The notes below the pieces were generated by a model that did not search any database, was not told where the DNA came from, and saw nothing but the letters and a program-made list of their open reading frames with translations. Of a stretch of DNA of 64,000 bases, positions 18,292 to 27,359 are shown piece after piece; the stretch's first letter is position 1, and every line of letters starts with the position of its first letter. The stretch spans positions 1,984,001 through 2,048,000 of the forward strand of contig NZ_CP096258.1 in the NCBI RefSeq assembly GCF_023205015.1, written 5' to 3'. The position numbers were made by a program, and so were the translations under genes. The stretch is from Providencia rettgeri (GTDB lineage: Bacteria; Pseudomonadota; Gammaproteobacteria; Enterobacterales; Enterobacteriaceae).

Positions 18292-18957
18292 ATGTTTACA
18301 GGCATTGTCCAAGCGACCGCTCCTATTATTGAAATTACAGAAAGAGCCAACTTTCGAACTCATGTAATGAAATTTACCCCTGAATTACTTATAGGTTTAG
18401 AAACAGGGGCTTCCGTTGCGCATAATGGTTGTTGTTTGACGGTAACGAAAATCGATGGTGAGAGAGTCAGTTTTGATCTAATTAAAGAAACTCTGAGATT
18501 GACTAACTTAGGGGAATTACAAGAAGGTGATGTTGTTAACATCGAACGCGCCGCAAAATATGGTGACGAAATTGGCGGCCATATCGTTTCTGGTCATATC
18601 ATGACAACAGCTGAAATTAGTAAAATTTTCACATCCGAAGATAACCACCAAATTTGGTTGTCAATTCATGATAAAGCTTTGATGAAATATATTTTGCATA
18701 AAGGCTTTGTGGCGATTGATGGCATCAGTTTAACGGTGGGTGATGTCATCAATAATCGGTTTTGTGTACATTTAATCCCAGAAACATTAGAGAGAACAAC
18801 ACTAGGTAAAAAACGCTTGGGTGATAAAATAAATATAGAGATAGACCCACAAACGCAGGCAATTGTTGATACGGTTGAACGCGTTTTAAATCAAAAAGAA
18901 CAAGAAAAGTTATTACAGCAAGCAGAAGAGTTGGCTAATGTAGCAAAAACAGAGTGA
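18292..18957 (+). CDS. ribE: Riboflavin synthase (alpha subunit)
   Basis: A 221-residue riboflavin synthase that dismutates two 6,7-dimethyl-8-ribityllumazines to riboflavin and the pyrimidinedione. Two tandem lumazine-binding repeats are visible: MFTGIVQ ... VAHNGCCLTV ... GDVVNIE, then GGHIVSGHI ... FVAIDGISLTV ... LGDKINIE. The C-terminus has an extra acidic-basic tail (QKEQEKLLQQAEEL), making it about 8 residues longer than in E. coli (where the gene is called ribC or ribE). No FMN riboswitch is seen upstream. Confidence 0.96.
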   Translation: MFTGIVQATAPIIEITERANFRTHVMKFTPELLIGLETGASVAHNGCCLTVTKIDGERVSFDLIKETLRLTNLGELQEGDVVNIERAAKYGDEIGGHIVSGHIMTTAEISKIFTSEDNHQIWLSIHDKALMKYILHKGFVAIDGISLTVGDVINNRFCVHLIPETLERTTLGKKRLGDKINIEIDPQTQAIVDTVERVLNQKEQEKLLQQAEELANVAKTE

Positions 18958-19023
18958 ATAGGCATTAAAGCAAGCAATTGCGTTATTTATGTTAAAGATA
19001 AATAGCGATATAAGCAATCAGGT

Positions 19024-19056
19024 AGGCTATAGCAATAGTAGTTTATGCTATAGCCT
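19024..19056. terminator. Hairpin after ribE
   Basis: Perfect 11-bp stem (19024-19034 with 19046-19056) 67 nt after ribE, without a strong T-run; likely transcript end or stabiliser. Confidence 0.45.
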
Positions 19057-19170
19057 GAATAAAGTATGGTTGGATTTTGTTTATTGAATATAGGTTACGG
19101 AGTTCTATTAAATAAAGAAGGTTAAAATTGCTTAAAAATACAATGCGCTCTAGTTTTCATTATTAATAGA

Positions 19171-19443
19171 TCATTTTTCACTAAAATTGACAGAAAAGCT
19201 AGCGTTATCACGTTCAATTGCTTCAACTAATCGCTTGAAATGCGGACTGTTTTTATGCATCTCTAATGCCTGAGTGTCTTCCCATTCCTCGAAAACAATG
19301 TAACCATTTTCTTTAGCCATAAGATCATATTGAATGCATCCTTTCTCTCGGCGGCTTAGTTTTGCTAAGTCACGAACGATTTCTTTCGTTAAATACCCAT
19401 CCGTCCTTTCTGTTGTAATTTGGGCATACACAACAATACTCAT
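19171..19443 (-). CDS. Antibiotic biosynthesis monooxygenase (ABM) domain protein, YgiN-like
   Basis: A 90-residue single-domain protein with the ABM/dimeric alpha-beta barrel pattern: a first strand (IVVYAQITT), helix, REKGCIQYDLM, strand IVFEEWEDTQALEMHKNSPHFK (given in part; EEWEDTQALEMHKNSPHF), final helix. The EEW...H...SPH signature is that of putative quinol monooxygenases like YgiN. The substrate is unknown. It lies 24 nt downstream of an AraC-type regulator on the same strand, so the two look like an operon. E. coli has cfa in this interval. Confidence 0.75.
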   Translation of the reverse strand: MSIVVYAQITTERTDGYLTKEIVRDLAKLSRREKGCIQYDLMAKENGYIVFEEWEDTQALEMHKNSPHFKRLVEAIERDNASFSVNFSEK

Positions 19444-19467
19444 TCCGTTCTCCTTATGTATTAAGAA

Positions 19468-20226
19468 CTATCTTAATGGGTACTTAGTTTTTGTATTGTA
19501 AAAAAGCGAATAACTTGATTTTAAAAATGCCGACGGCGTCATAGTAAAGTATCTTTTAAAATCACGGTAAAAGTGGGATTGGTCATAATAGCCTGTTTCA
19601 AACCAGCGGTAGGTATCTGGTTCTACTACCATACTTTTTAAAACGTGCTCTAAGCGACAATTGATCTGGTACCTTTTTGGTGTAATACCGTATTCTTTTA
19701 AAAACTCTTTTTGAATGACTCGGAGATGTAAACCTGTCTCTTCGGCAATTTCAGTGATTTTTTTAGTTGGGTTACGATATAGCAACTCTAAAATTTCATC
19801 TGTGAAATGAGACTTTTTCTTGGCTTTTGTCCTATTAAAGCAATCCAACAACTCTTTGAATGAAGAGTTAGCTAAAGCTTCAAACCAACGGTCTTTCCAT
19901 ATGTCATTTAGTGCGATGGGTTTATCAGTATAATTTAGTGTTCTTTGAGGCAGAAGAAAACGCAATGCATCATGACGAATACGTAATACCATAACTTTTG
20001 AAAAATTAGGGCTAGCAGTAAATGTGTTGACTCTAGGAATAATCAGCTGATAAGGGTCTGCGACTGAGTTGCTTTCAGTTGTCATGTGAAATGTATCTGA
20101 TGAAACCCAGATTTCAGCACCTGTTCCAGGAAAAATTTTAATTGCCTCTGTAAACTCTTTGATTATTAAAATAGAGCTAACAAAGGATTTTAATTCATCT
20201 GGTGGATAATACTGTTTTAACATCAT
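19468..20226 (-). CDS. AraC-family transcriptional regulator
   Basis: A protein of about 252 residues with a cupin-like N-terminal sensing domain (PPDELKSFVSSI ... FPGTGAEIWV) and a C-terminal AraC double HTH (ITEIAEETGLHLRVIQKEF, then DQSHFYRDFKRYFTMTPSAF). The frame extends to a TTG at 20274, but I prefer the ATGs at 20226/20223 because the protein-like sequence starts MMLKQYYPPDEL. The ribosome-binding site is weak either way. It probably controls the adjacent monooxygenase gene. The ligand is unknown; this is not a close match to any characterised AraC member I recognise. Confidence 0.8.
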   Translation of the reverse strand: MMLKQYYPPDELKSFVSSILIIKEFTEAIKIFPGTGAEIWVSSDTFHMTTESNSVADPYQLIIPRVNTFTASPNFSKVMVLRIRHDALRFLLPQRTLNYTDKPIALNDIWKDRWFEALANSSFKELLDCFNRTKAKKKSHFTDEILELLYRNPTKKITEIAEETGLHLRVIQKEFLKEYGITPKRYQINCRLEHVLKSMVVEPDTYRWFETGYYDQSHFYRDFKRYFTMTPSAFLKSSYSLFYNTKTKYPLR

Positions 20227-20485
20227 TCTTGAGCACTCATTATTTAATGTCGCAATGATAACGTTTTTTAACAAGAAAATTAACCATGAAACATCTATAT
20301 CTTAGTAGATAACAAAAAAAAAGCCTTATTTATTAGTGAAATCCGCTTAGGTTAAGGGGTTTTGACAAGAAAGTTCAGGTTTTGTGAGCTAAGAATAATG
20401 GGTGATATAGAAAAATACTTAATAAATGTTACGGTATAACCATAAGAGTTATACATTGGAAGAAGTTTTTGGGAATTAGTTAAAT

Positions 20486-20519
20486 ATCAATCATGCCGAT
20501 TATATACGGCATGATTGAT
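20486..20519 (-). terminator. Inverted repeat, probable punC terminator
   Basis: A perfect 13-bp stem (20486-20498 with 20507-20519) with an 8-nt AT loop lies 16 nt past the punC stop. The U-run is weak. Confidence 0.6.
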
Positions 20520-20534
20520 TCGACAAGCTATACT

Positions 20535-21761
20535 TTAGGAGGTCGTTTGGCAATCGACCTGCTCAAGATCTTGATTATTTTTATTGCCGCAGCGTTGCAT
20601 AAAATAACCAATGGTCATTGGAATAATGGTAACCGCCATGACACCCGTTGTTGCTAACAATGGGTCTAAACTCAGGGCTGAAACAAGTAGGCTTGCTAAG
20701 AAACATAGACCTAATTGTAAGGCATTTTGCAATGCAGCTGCTTTACCACTCGCGCTAGGAAATACATTTAGTGCTTTGGATACTGCAATAGGATAAGAGG
20801 CCCCGTTCATTGCCGCCATAAAGCAAAATGGGATCAATATCATGGTTAATGATGGTGTGGTATAGATAGCCATGATAAATAAAATAGACATGCTTACCGC
20901 GTAACCAATTAATAATAATGGAAATAGCGTTTCTGCGCGAACTTTTGCTAATAAAATGCGGCAGCCATATCCACCAACAATAAAGGCTAAAGTTTGTGGA
21001 ATATAGCTCAAACCAATATCAGCAGGGTTGAAGGCCATGTCACGTAAGATAAAAGGTGACCCGGTTAACCAAGCGAAGAAACCCGCGCTACAGGATGCAT
21101 AAACCAGCACGTTACCGCTGAAAACAGGGGAACTGAGCAAGTTTGAGAAAGAAATCTTAGTTTCTGGTTGGTTATCATCAGTTATTGTTTTAACTGAAAC
21201 ATTTTTCAAAAAGAGTGTCGGTAATAAAAGTAGTATGCCCACCGCCATTAGGATCAGGAAAATTGCTTCCCATGTTTGGTGCTCTAGAACCCATGCTCCT
21301 AATAATGGGGCTAAAGCCGGGGATAGCGCGACTAGTGGCATGATAGAAGCAAAGACTTTCTGGGTATTTGCCTCATCATAGCGGTCGATAACAAGGGCTT
21401 GCCATAAAACTGCCGCGGAGCAGACCCCAACAGCCTGTAAAAAACGTAGTGTTAATAGCTGTGTTGCGGTTTCGACCCAATAAATGGCTAAGCTACTGAT
21501 AATGAAAATAGTTAAGCCCACAATTAGCACAGGCTTACGGCCAAGTTTGTCTGATAATGGCCCCCATAATAGCTGAGCAAAGGCAAAACCAGCTAAAAAA
21601 ATACTGAGAGAAGCACTGATGGCGCCTTCAGAGGTATGCAAGGTGTTTTGCATAGCGCCAAATGCAGGTAAATACATATCAATGGCTAAAAAACCTAGCA
21701 TACTAAGTCCTGCAAGGTAAACCATAAAACCCGGAGAATTTTTTTTCACAGTATTCGACAT
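20535..21761 (-). CDS. punC: Purine ribonucleoside efflux pump (Bcr/CflA-type MFS)
   Basis: A 408-residue major facilitator of the Bcr/CflA drug-proton antiporter group, with twelve hydrophobic segments, the motif-A loop GPLSDKLGRKPVL after helix 2, and LRFLQAVGVCSAAVLWQALV in helix 4. It is closely similar to E. coli YdhC, now PunC, which exports purine ribonucleosides. It is divergently paired with a LysR gene matching PunR, the E. coli activator of punC, which supports the assignment. An acidic, Cys-containing C-terminal tail (CGNKNNQDLEQVDC) is specific to this copy. Confidence 0.9.
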   Translation of the reverse strand: MSNTVKKNSPGFMVYLAGLSMLGFLAIDMYLPAFGAMQNTLHTSEGAISASLSIFLAGFAFAQLLWGPLSDKLGRKPVLIVGLTIFIISSLAIYWVETATQLLTLRFLQAVGVCSAAVLWQALVIDRYDEANTQKVFASIMPLVALSPALAPLLGAWVLEHQTWEAIFLILMAVGILLLLPTLFLKNVSVKTITDDNQPETKISFSNLLSSPVFSGNVLVYASCSAGFFAWLTGSPFILRDMAFNPADIGLSYIPQTLAFIVGGYGCRILLAKVRAETLFPLLLIGYAVSMSILFIMAIYTTPSLTMILIPFCFMAAMNGASYPIAVSKALNVFPSASGKAAALQNALQLGLCFLASLLVSALSLDPLLATTGVMAVTIIPMTIGYFMQRCGNKNNQDLEQVDCQTTS

Positions 21762-21883
21762 AATTATTACTTATCTGATATTTAAAAAATTGTTAATGAT
21801 GATGTCATTGTATAGGCTATTTTTTTAGGTTGTGAAACGGTAATATTTGGATCTTGCCATCAAAATTTTTGAAAGGAGAGGTT

Positions 21884-22789
21884 ATGTGGTCTGCGCATGC
21901 ACTCGAAGTGATTGATGCAGTTGCTCGAACTGGAAGTTTTAGTGGTGCTGCTGATGAATTGCACCGTGTACCTTCTGCAATCAGTTATACCGTCAAGCAA
22001 GTTGAGGAATGGCTTGCTGTTCCTCTATTTGAACGCCGACATCGCGATGTTGTTCTGACAGAAGCAGGGGCGATATTTATTAAGGAAAGTCGTTCTGTTA
22101 TCAAAAAAATGACAGATACAAGACATCAATGCCAGCAAGTTGCAAATGGCTGGCGCGGGCAATTTAGTATTGCTGTTGATTGTATTGTTAAACCCCAAAG
22201 GACAGAACAATTACTTATTGATTTTTATCGTCATTTTCCCGATATTGAACTTTTTATTCACCCTGAAGTGTTTAATGGAGTGTGGGATGCACTTGCTGAC
22301 GGACGTGTAGATGTTGCGATTGGAGCGACTCGAGCGTCCCCGATAGGCGAAAGATACAGCTTCCGTGATATGGGTTTTATGCCGTGGATGTGTGTCGCAA
22401 GTCCAGAACACCCATTAGCCCAAATAGGTGAGAAACTGACTGATGACCAAATGAGAGAGTACCCGAGTTTGTGTCTTGAAGATACCTCTCGTAACCTTCC
22501 CAAACGTGATACTTGGGCACTTGATAACCAACGTCGGCTTGTCGTGCCTTACTGGGAAAATGGTTTAGCTTGTTTGGTTAATGGGCTATGTGTTGGAATG
22601 GTACCGGAGCATCGAGCAGCTCCGCTTTGTGAAAAAGGCCAATTAGTTGAACTAGCATTAGCACAGCCATTTCCACCCAGTCCTTGTTGTTTAACTTGGG
22701 TGGAAAATAGTACATCACCCGCGCTCCGTTGGTTATTGGATTACCTTGGTGATAATGAAACGCTCAACGCAGAGTGGCTTTCAACTTAA
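21884..22789 (+). CDS. punR: LysR-type activator PunR
   Basis: A 301-residue LysR regulator: N-terminal winged HTH (AVARTGSFSGAADELHRVPSAIS..VKQVEEWL), linker helix, and a periplasmic-binding-like effector domain. The start at 21884 (MWSAHALEVIDAV) follows GAAAGGAGAGG and matches E. coli YdhB/PunR; a longer frame from 21854 has no ribosome-binding site. In E. coli adenosine-responsive PunR activates punC, here transcribed divergently 122 bp away. Confidence 0.9.
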   Translation: MWSAHALEVIDAVARTGSFSGAADELHRVPSAISYTVKQVEEWLAVPLFERRHRDVVLTEAGAIFIKESRSVIKKMTDTRHQCQQVANGWRGQFSIAVDCIVKPQRTEQLLIDFYRHFPDIELFIHPEVFNGVWDALADGRVDVAIGATRASPIGERYSFRDMGFMPWMCVASPEHPLAQIGEKLTDDQMREYPSLCLEDTSRNLPKRDTWALDNQRRLVVPYWENGLACLVNGLCVGMVPEHRAAPLCEKGQLVELALAQPFPPSPCCLTWVENSTSPALRWLLDYLGDNETLNAEWLST

Positions 22790-22798
22790 CGATTTGTC

Positions 22799-23824
22799 TT
22801 ATCGACGATAATCGATAAATGGCCCGTCAGCGACAGAGCGACGCTCTACAAGGCGAGGGTGAACTTCAATTGTTTGAGCATCTTCGCGCTTATTAATGAT
22901 ACGGTCGAGCAGCATGGTGAAGGCCATTTGGCCTAAACGCTCTTTGGGTTGGTGGATAGTGGTCAATGCTGGTGTGAAATAGCGCGCATTTCGCACATTA
23001 TCATAACCAATAATTGAAATGTCTTGTGGAACGCGTAGCCCCATTTCATCAGCCGCACAAATGGCTCCCATCGCCATGATATCGCCACCACAAAATACCG
23101 CAGTAGGACGTTGTTTATGGCTTAAAATTTGCATCATTGCTTTATAGCCAGATTCAGGTTCGAAATCACCTTGTACTATCCACTGGTCTTTCAGTGTGAT
23201 CTTTGCTTCTTCCATTGCTTTTTTGAAGCCTGTTAAGCGGCCGATACCGGTGTTTCTTTCAAGCGAGCCAGGGATCACACCAATATCACGGTGCCCACGG
23301 TCAATTAAATAGCGGCCTGCAAGATACCCACCATGGAATGAATTATCAATAATACTGTCTGTAAAATCACCTCGGGAGGTTCCCCAATCCATCACCACCA
23401 TTGGGATATTACGATAGTCTTCAAGCATACTAATTAACGTATCTGGATATTCAGAACACATCACAAGTAGGCCATCAACGCGCTTTTGCGCTAACATTTG
23501 CAAATATGCTTTTTGTTTTCCCAAATTATTATGAGAATTACAAAGTATAAGTGTGTAACCTTTTTCATAACAACTATTTTCAACTGATTCAATTACTTCT
23601 GCGAAATAAGGGGCTTCGCTTGAGGTTGCGAGTAAGCCAATCGACTTTGTATGATTAACTTTTAAACTACGGGCAACCGCACTTGGCGAATAATTAAGCT
23701 CTTTAATTGCAGCCCAAACCGCAGCCTTAGTGTCATCAGCCACAAAGCGCGTTTTATTAATAACATGGGATACGGTTGTGGTGGATACGCCAGCGCGCTT
23801 CGCCACATCTTTAATCGTTGCCAT
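22799..23824 (-). CDS. purR: Purine repressor PurR (LacI family)
   Basis: A 341-residue LacI-family repressor, same length as E. coli PurR. The HTH and hinge helix are visible (TIKDVAKRAGVSTTTVSHVINK; hinge YSPSAVARSLKVNHT), followed by the two-lobed periplasmic-binding core that binds hypoxanthine/guanine as corepressor. PurR represses purine biosynthesis genes. It converges tail to tail with punR, 9 bp apart. I saw no full PurR operator in the upstream 23825-24092 gap. Confidence 0.95.
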   Translation of the reverse strand: MATIKDVAKRAGVSTTTVSHVINKTRFVADDTKAAVWAAIKELNYSPSAVARSLKVNHTKSIGLLATSSEAPYFAEVIESVENSCYEKGYTLILCNSHNNLGKQKAYLQMLAQKRVDGLLVMCSEYPDTLISMLEDYRNIPMVVMDWGTSRGDFTDSIIDNSFHGGYLAGRYLIDRGHRDIGVIPGSLERNTGIGRLTGFKKAMEEAKITLKDQWIVQGDFEPESGYKAMMQILSHKQRPTAVFCGGDIMAMGAICAADEMGLRVPQDISIIGYDNVRNARYFTPALTTIHQPKERLGQMAFTMLLDRIINKREDAQTIEVHPRLVERRSVADGPFIDYRR

Positions 23825-24092
23825 GGGGGAAAAAAACTCCTGACCAATAACCGGTCTCTATAATAATTCTTGTTAAAAAATTACCTGCATATTGATGCAT
23901 TGATCCTTTGCTGGCAATAATTTAGCGATTTGTTGTCGATTTTGTCTGATCTAGCGCAAAAACGAAAGAAATAATTGATGTTATAACATGTGATATAGAC
24001 ACTAGTTTTACTTTTTTAGATATGTATACTTAATAACCTTAATTAATGAGTGGTTATTTGTTAATTCAATGACATTAAAATGAGAGGAACTC

Positions 24093-24176
24093 ATGGATAC
24101 AGATTTTAAATATGGATTGCTTGCTGCATTGGGCTCATTAGCACTGATTATTTTTCTTGCTGCACATATTTTCTGA
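24093..24176 (+). CDS. ynhF: YnhF, tiny inner-membrane protein
   Basis: A 27-residue frame: MDTDFKYGLL, then a hydrophobic helix ending in AAHIF. It is preceded by GAGAGG eight bases before the ATG. Length, the Asp/Lys N-terminus and the single transmembrane helix resemble E. coli YnhF, a stress-induced 29-residue membrane protein found at the same place between purR and sodB. Its function is unknown in E. coli. A shared hairpin follows, also serving sodB. Confidence 0.75.
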   Translation: MDTDFKYGLLAALGSLALIIFLAAHIF

Positions 24177-24206
24177 TTTTATTCCAGCCTCGAGTAGGTG
24201 AAATAA

Positions 24207-24229
24207 AAGGGCGAGTATATCTCGCCCTT
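24207..24229. terminator. Bidirectional terminator between ynhF and sodB
   Basis: A perfect 9-bp stem AAGGGCGAG/CTCGCCCTT with TATAT loop. On the minus strand TTTTATTT follows, giving a good sodB terminator. Confidence 0.75.
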
Positions 24230-24265
24230 GTCAATTTAGTCTTTGTTTCGATACTTGCTAGAGGA

Positions 24266-24844
24266 CTATGCTAAGTTTTCTTCCACAAATTTCCAATTAA
24301 CCAGTGCCCAGAAGTTTTCTAAGTATTTAGGACGGGCGTTGCGGTAATCGATATAGTATGCATGCTCCCAAATATCAACGGTTAACACAGGTTTGTCGTC
24401 ACCAGAGATTGGGGTCGCAGCATTCGATGTATTGACGATTGCAAGGCTACCATCTGCTTTTTTTACTAACCAAGTCCATCCAGCACCGAAGTTTTTGGTT
24501 GCGGCATCAGTAAACTGAGCTTTAAATTCAGCAAAAGAACCGAATGCTTTATTAATCGCTTCCGCAACTTTGCCTGTCGGCTCGCCACCAGCGTTTGGCG
24601 CTAAGCAATTCCAATAGAAAGTGTGGTTCCAAACTTGTGCCGCGTTGTTAAAAACCCCAGCTTCAGAAGTTTTGATAATTTCTTCTAAAGATTTTCCTTC
24701 AAAGTTAGTACCTTTGATGAGGTTATTTAAGTTAACAACATAAGTGTTGTGGTGTTTACCATAGTGATATTCTAAGGTTTCTGCAGAGATATAAGGTTCT
24801 AAAGCATCTTTTGCATACGGTAAAGCGGGTAGTTCAAATGACAT
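24266..24844 (-). CDS. sodB: Iron superoxide dismutase
   Basis: A 192-residue Fe-SOD that converts superoxide to H2O2 in the cytoplasm. The start at 24844 (MSFELPALPY) follows AAGGAG; the longer frame to 24919 is not used. Metal ligands fit the family: His27 in YHYGKHH, the second histidine in QVWNHTFYW, and Asp/His in VDIWEHAYY. The Gln of NNAAQVWNHT is typical of the iron type. The leader over the start codon contains GCAATGTCAT, the exact complement of the RyhB copy at 45177-45275, so iron-dependent translational repression is very likely. Confidence 0.97.
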   Translation of the reverse strand: MSFELPALPYAKDALEPYISAETLEYHYGKHHNTYVVNLNNLIKGTNFEGKSLEEIIKTSEAGVFNNAAQVWNHTFYWNCLAPNAGGEPTGKVAEAINKAFGSFAEFKAQFTDAATKNFGAGWTWLVKKADGSLAIVNTSNAATPISGDDKPVLTVDIWEHAYYIDYRNARPKYLENFWALVNWKFVEENLA

Positions 24845-25324
24845 TGCGTACTCCTTGATTGCTTTTATATCAAAATACTCAGGGTGTTTGCTCTTAAAAT
24901 GAGCAAAATAATATGTCACAGCTTATCATTAGAGTTTCGCCTATTGGCGATATGATACTTAATATATTAATAATAGCACGATCAACCTTACAAAGGTAAA
25001 GGTAATGATGCGGCTAAGATGCTAACAGATAAATAGAAAAATTACAGATAAAAATCATATAGATATTGTAGGTGGGGAACCTAAGTACATTAAATTTCAG
25101 TTCTTACCTAGAAATAGCTACTTGTTTGACTTAGGTAAAGAGAAGATAGAAAAGGTGCCTTTTTGTTTTTTGGAATGTTATAGTAATGCCCCTATAAAAC
25201 TGGCATATTGTATGAAACAATTCAGTTTCTTATTATATCAGTCAATGTGTTCTGTTAAGTTGAGGTAGACTCTCAGTTACCGGCTGACTGCAAAACCTGC
25301 ATCTTTGTTTTAAGGAAGTTAAAA
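24845..25324. other. Intergenic region sodB-grxD
   Basis: Divergent upstream regions of sodB and grxD. An 8-bp interrupted inverted repeat ACCTAAGT/ACTTAGGT (25079-25086, 25129-25136) is the only structure I noticed; no gene. Confidence 0.5.
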
Positions 25325-25672
25325 ATGACAACTATTGAAAGAATTGAGCGCCAAATTAAAGAAAACCCAATTTTATTATATATGAAAGGCTCTCCTAAAC
25401 TTCCGAGCTGTGGTTTTTCTGCTCAGGCAGTACAAGCTCTGTCTTCTTGTGGTGAACGTTTTGCCTATGTTGATATCTTGCAAAACCCAGATATTCGTGC
25501 GGAACTGCCAAAATATGCAAATTGGCCAACTTTCCCTCAACTGTGGGTTGATGGTGAGCTAGTCGGTGGTTGCGATATTATCATGGAAATGTTCCAGCGT
25601 GGTGAGCTGCAATCTCTAATTAAAGAAACGGCTGATAAATACCGTTCAGCAGATGAAGCTAGCGCAGACTGA
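25325..25672 (+). CDS. grxD: Monothiol glutaredoxin 4
   Basis: A 115-residue monothiol glutaredoxin with the CGFS active site at Cys29 (LPSCGFSAQ), the WPTFPQLWV cis-proline segment and GGCDI glutathione-binding turn. Class II glutaredoxins bind a [2Fe-2S] cluster with glutathione and BolA-type partners and act in iron-sulfur delivery. Length equals E. coli Grx4 (YdhD). It sits between sodB and rnt as in E. coli and is monocistronic, ending at a long terminator. Confidence 0.97.
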   Translation: MTTIERIERQIKENPILLYMKGSPKLPSCGFSAQAVQALSSCGERFAYVDILQNPDIRAELPKYANWPTFPQLWVDGELVGGCDIIMEMFQRGELQSLIKETADKYRSADEASAD

Positions 25673-25694
25673 TTTAAACAATAAATAAAAGACT

Positions 25695-25748
25695 AAAAAA
25701 CCGTATTTGGTAAAAGCATTGATGACTTTCTACTAAATACGGTTTTTT
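25695..25748. terminator. Bidirectional terminator between grxD and rnt
   Basis: A 14-bp stem (25695-25708 with 25735-25748) with A-tract on one side and T-tract on the other, placed between the convergent genes. Confidence 0.85.
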
Positions 25749-25772
25749 TATATTATTGCTATTGATAAAAAG

Positions 25773-26417
25773 TTATTGAGAATCTTCAATAATTGGCCAG
25801 CCACCCAATTTTTTCCATTTATTAACAATTTCGCAAAATAGCAGAGCGGTGCGATTCGTATCATACAGGGCGCCGTGTGCTTGTTTGCCATCAAATGGGA
25901 TACCTGCAGAAACACATGCTTTTGCTAAAATTGTTTGACCAAATGTTAAGCCACTTAATGCCGCGGTATCAAAGGTTGCAAATGGATGGAACGGGTTACG
26001 TTTTAAACCTGCTCGTTCGGCGGCATTCATGACAAAACTGTGATCAAAATTTGCGTTATGAGCAACAATAATTGCGCGATTACAATCAGTATTTTTCATG
26101 CCTTTGCGGATGACTTTAAATATTGCATGAAGAGCCTCATATTCGCTAACAGCACCGCGTAGAGGGTTAGTTGGATCAATTCCAGTAAAGGCAAGAGCGG
26201 ATGGCTCAAGATTTGCGCCTTCAAAAGGTTCTACATGAAAATGTAATGTTTCATCCATGGAGAGCCAGCCGTCTTTATCCATTTTTAAGGTGATGGCTGC
26301 AATTTCTAACAGGCCGTCAGTTTTTGCATTAAACCCACCTGTTTCAACATCAATAACGACAGGATAGTATCCCCTGAATCGGTTCACTAGGGCATTTGGA
26401 TTGTTTTTTTCAGACAT
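25773..26417 (-). CDS. rnt: Ribonuclease T
   Basis: A 214-residue DEDD-family 3'-5' exoribonuclease that trims tRNA CCA ends and matures 5S, 23S and other RNA 3' ends. The Exo I motif PVVIDVETGGFN, Exo II with VAHNANFDHSF and Exo III HGALYDTNRTALLF are all present. Length matches E. coli RNase T (215). It lies downstream of gloA but a strong terminator separates them, so it likely has its own promoter in that gap. Confidence 0.96.
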   Translation of the reverse strand: MSEKNNPNALVNRFRGYYPVVIDVETGGFNAKTDGLLEIAAITLKMDKDGWLSMDETLHFHVEPFEGANLEPSALAFTGIDPTNPLRGAVSEYEALHAIFKVIRKGMKNTDCNRAIIVAHNANFDHSFVMNAAERAGLKRNPFHPFATFDTAALSGLTFGQTILAKACVSAGIPFDGKQAHGALYDTNRTALLFCEIVNKWKKLGGWPIIEDSQ

Positions 26418-26492
26418 TAGGACTTTCAGTTTTAGTTTTCTGGTTGGATGACATTATGCCAAAACCAGTAAAAATTTGCAGGTAAAGGGTGA

Positions 26493-26530
26493 TAAAAGTT
26501 TAGGTGTTAGAATAGGCACCTAAACTTTTA
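26493..26530 (-). terminator. Terminator of gloA
   Basis: A perfect 14-bp stem (26493-26506 with 26517-26530) followed by U-rich sequence on the minus strand; 15 nt after the gloA stop. Confidence 0.75.
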
Positions 26531-26544
26531 GATTATATAGCTAA

Positions 26545-26952
26545 TTAATGGCCTAAGCCTTTACTTGCGCTTTTGTTTTCGATCAGCTCAATTTTATAGC
26601 CATCTGGGTCTTCGACAAATGCAATTATAGTTGTTCCGCCCTTAACTGGGCCTGCTTCACGTGTTACGTTACCACCTGCACTGCGGATAGCATCGCAGGT
26701 TTTTGCAACATCATCGACACCTAAGGCGATATGACCATATGCGTTACCCATATCATATTGGTCAACCCCCCAGTTATAGGTTAGCTCTATCACAGCGCCT
26801 TCACTTTCATCGCTGTAACCAACAAATGCGAGAGAGTATTTATACTCTGTATTTTCACTGGTTCTTAATAAGCGCATACCTAACACTTTTGTGTAAAAGT
26901 CAATAGAACGCTGCATATCAGTAACACGTAACATAGTATGGAGTAAGCGCAT
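26545..26952 (-). CDS. gloA: Glyoxalase I (lactoylglutathione lyase)
   Basis: A 135-residue metal-dependent glyoxalase I that isomerises the methylglyoxal-glutathione hemithioacetal to lactoylglutathione. The ligands of the family are visible: His5 (RLLHTMLRV), Glu in GAVIELTYNW, His in GHIALGVDD, and Glu in KIELIE. The start context and length match E. coli GloA. It is divergent from ydhL. Confidence 0.97.
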   Translation of the reverse strand: MRLLHTMLRVTDMQRSIDFYTKVLGMRLLRTSENTEYKYSLAFVGYSDESEGAVIELTYNWGVDQYDMGNAYGHIALGVDDVAKTCDAIRSAGGNVTREAGPVKGGTTIIAFVEDPDGYKIELIENKSASKGLGH

Positions 26953-27119
26953 TTTTAAACCTCTTGGAATCAGCCTGAATCGATTTATCTATTAATATAA
27001 CGTGCTTAAATTAATAAATACAATGATTACAGTTTGTTTTTTGAACAAATAATGGTAATACTCATTTCTAGGAGTATATCATACATTTATGGTGATTTTT
27101 TCTTTTTAAGGGGAAAGTT

Positions 27120-27359
27120 ATGGCTGAACAACTTGAATTTTTTGAGATCCCCAGCCCTTGCCGTGGTATATGTCAAAGTAATGAACAAGGCTATTGTCGA
27201 GGTTGCTATCGCACTCGTGATGAGCGCTTTAATTGGTTAAAGTTTTCGGATAGTGAAAAACGAAATGTACTTCGTTTATGTCGTCAACGTCATTTAAGAA
27301 TATTAAATAAAAAAATAGCTCAAGAAAATACCATCGATACACAACAACAACTTTTCTAG
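27120..27359 (+). CDS. ydhL: YdhL, DUF1289 Cys-rich small protein
   Basis: A 79-residue protein with the DUF1289 pattern SPCRGICQSNEQGYCRGC (four cysteines that probably bind a metal) followed by RDERFNWLKFSDSEKRNVLRLCRQR. It matches E. coli YdhL in length and location, next to gloA and rnt. The start at 27120 follows AAGGGGAAA. Function is unknown. Confidence 0.92.
   Translation: MAEQLEFFEIPSPCRGICQSNEQGYCRGCYRTRDERFNWLKFSDSEKRNVLRLCRQRHLRILNKKIAQENTIDTQQQLF

Noticed and set aside
23944..23970. Possible PurR operator upstream of purR (CGCAAAAACGAAAG)
   Set aside because: Half-site spacing is one base off the consensus and the second half is poor.
25079..25136. Interrupted inverted repeat ACCTAAGT upstream of grxD
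   Set aside because: Eight bases with a 42-bp gap can easily occur by chance in AT-rich sequence.
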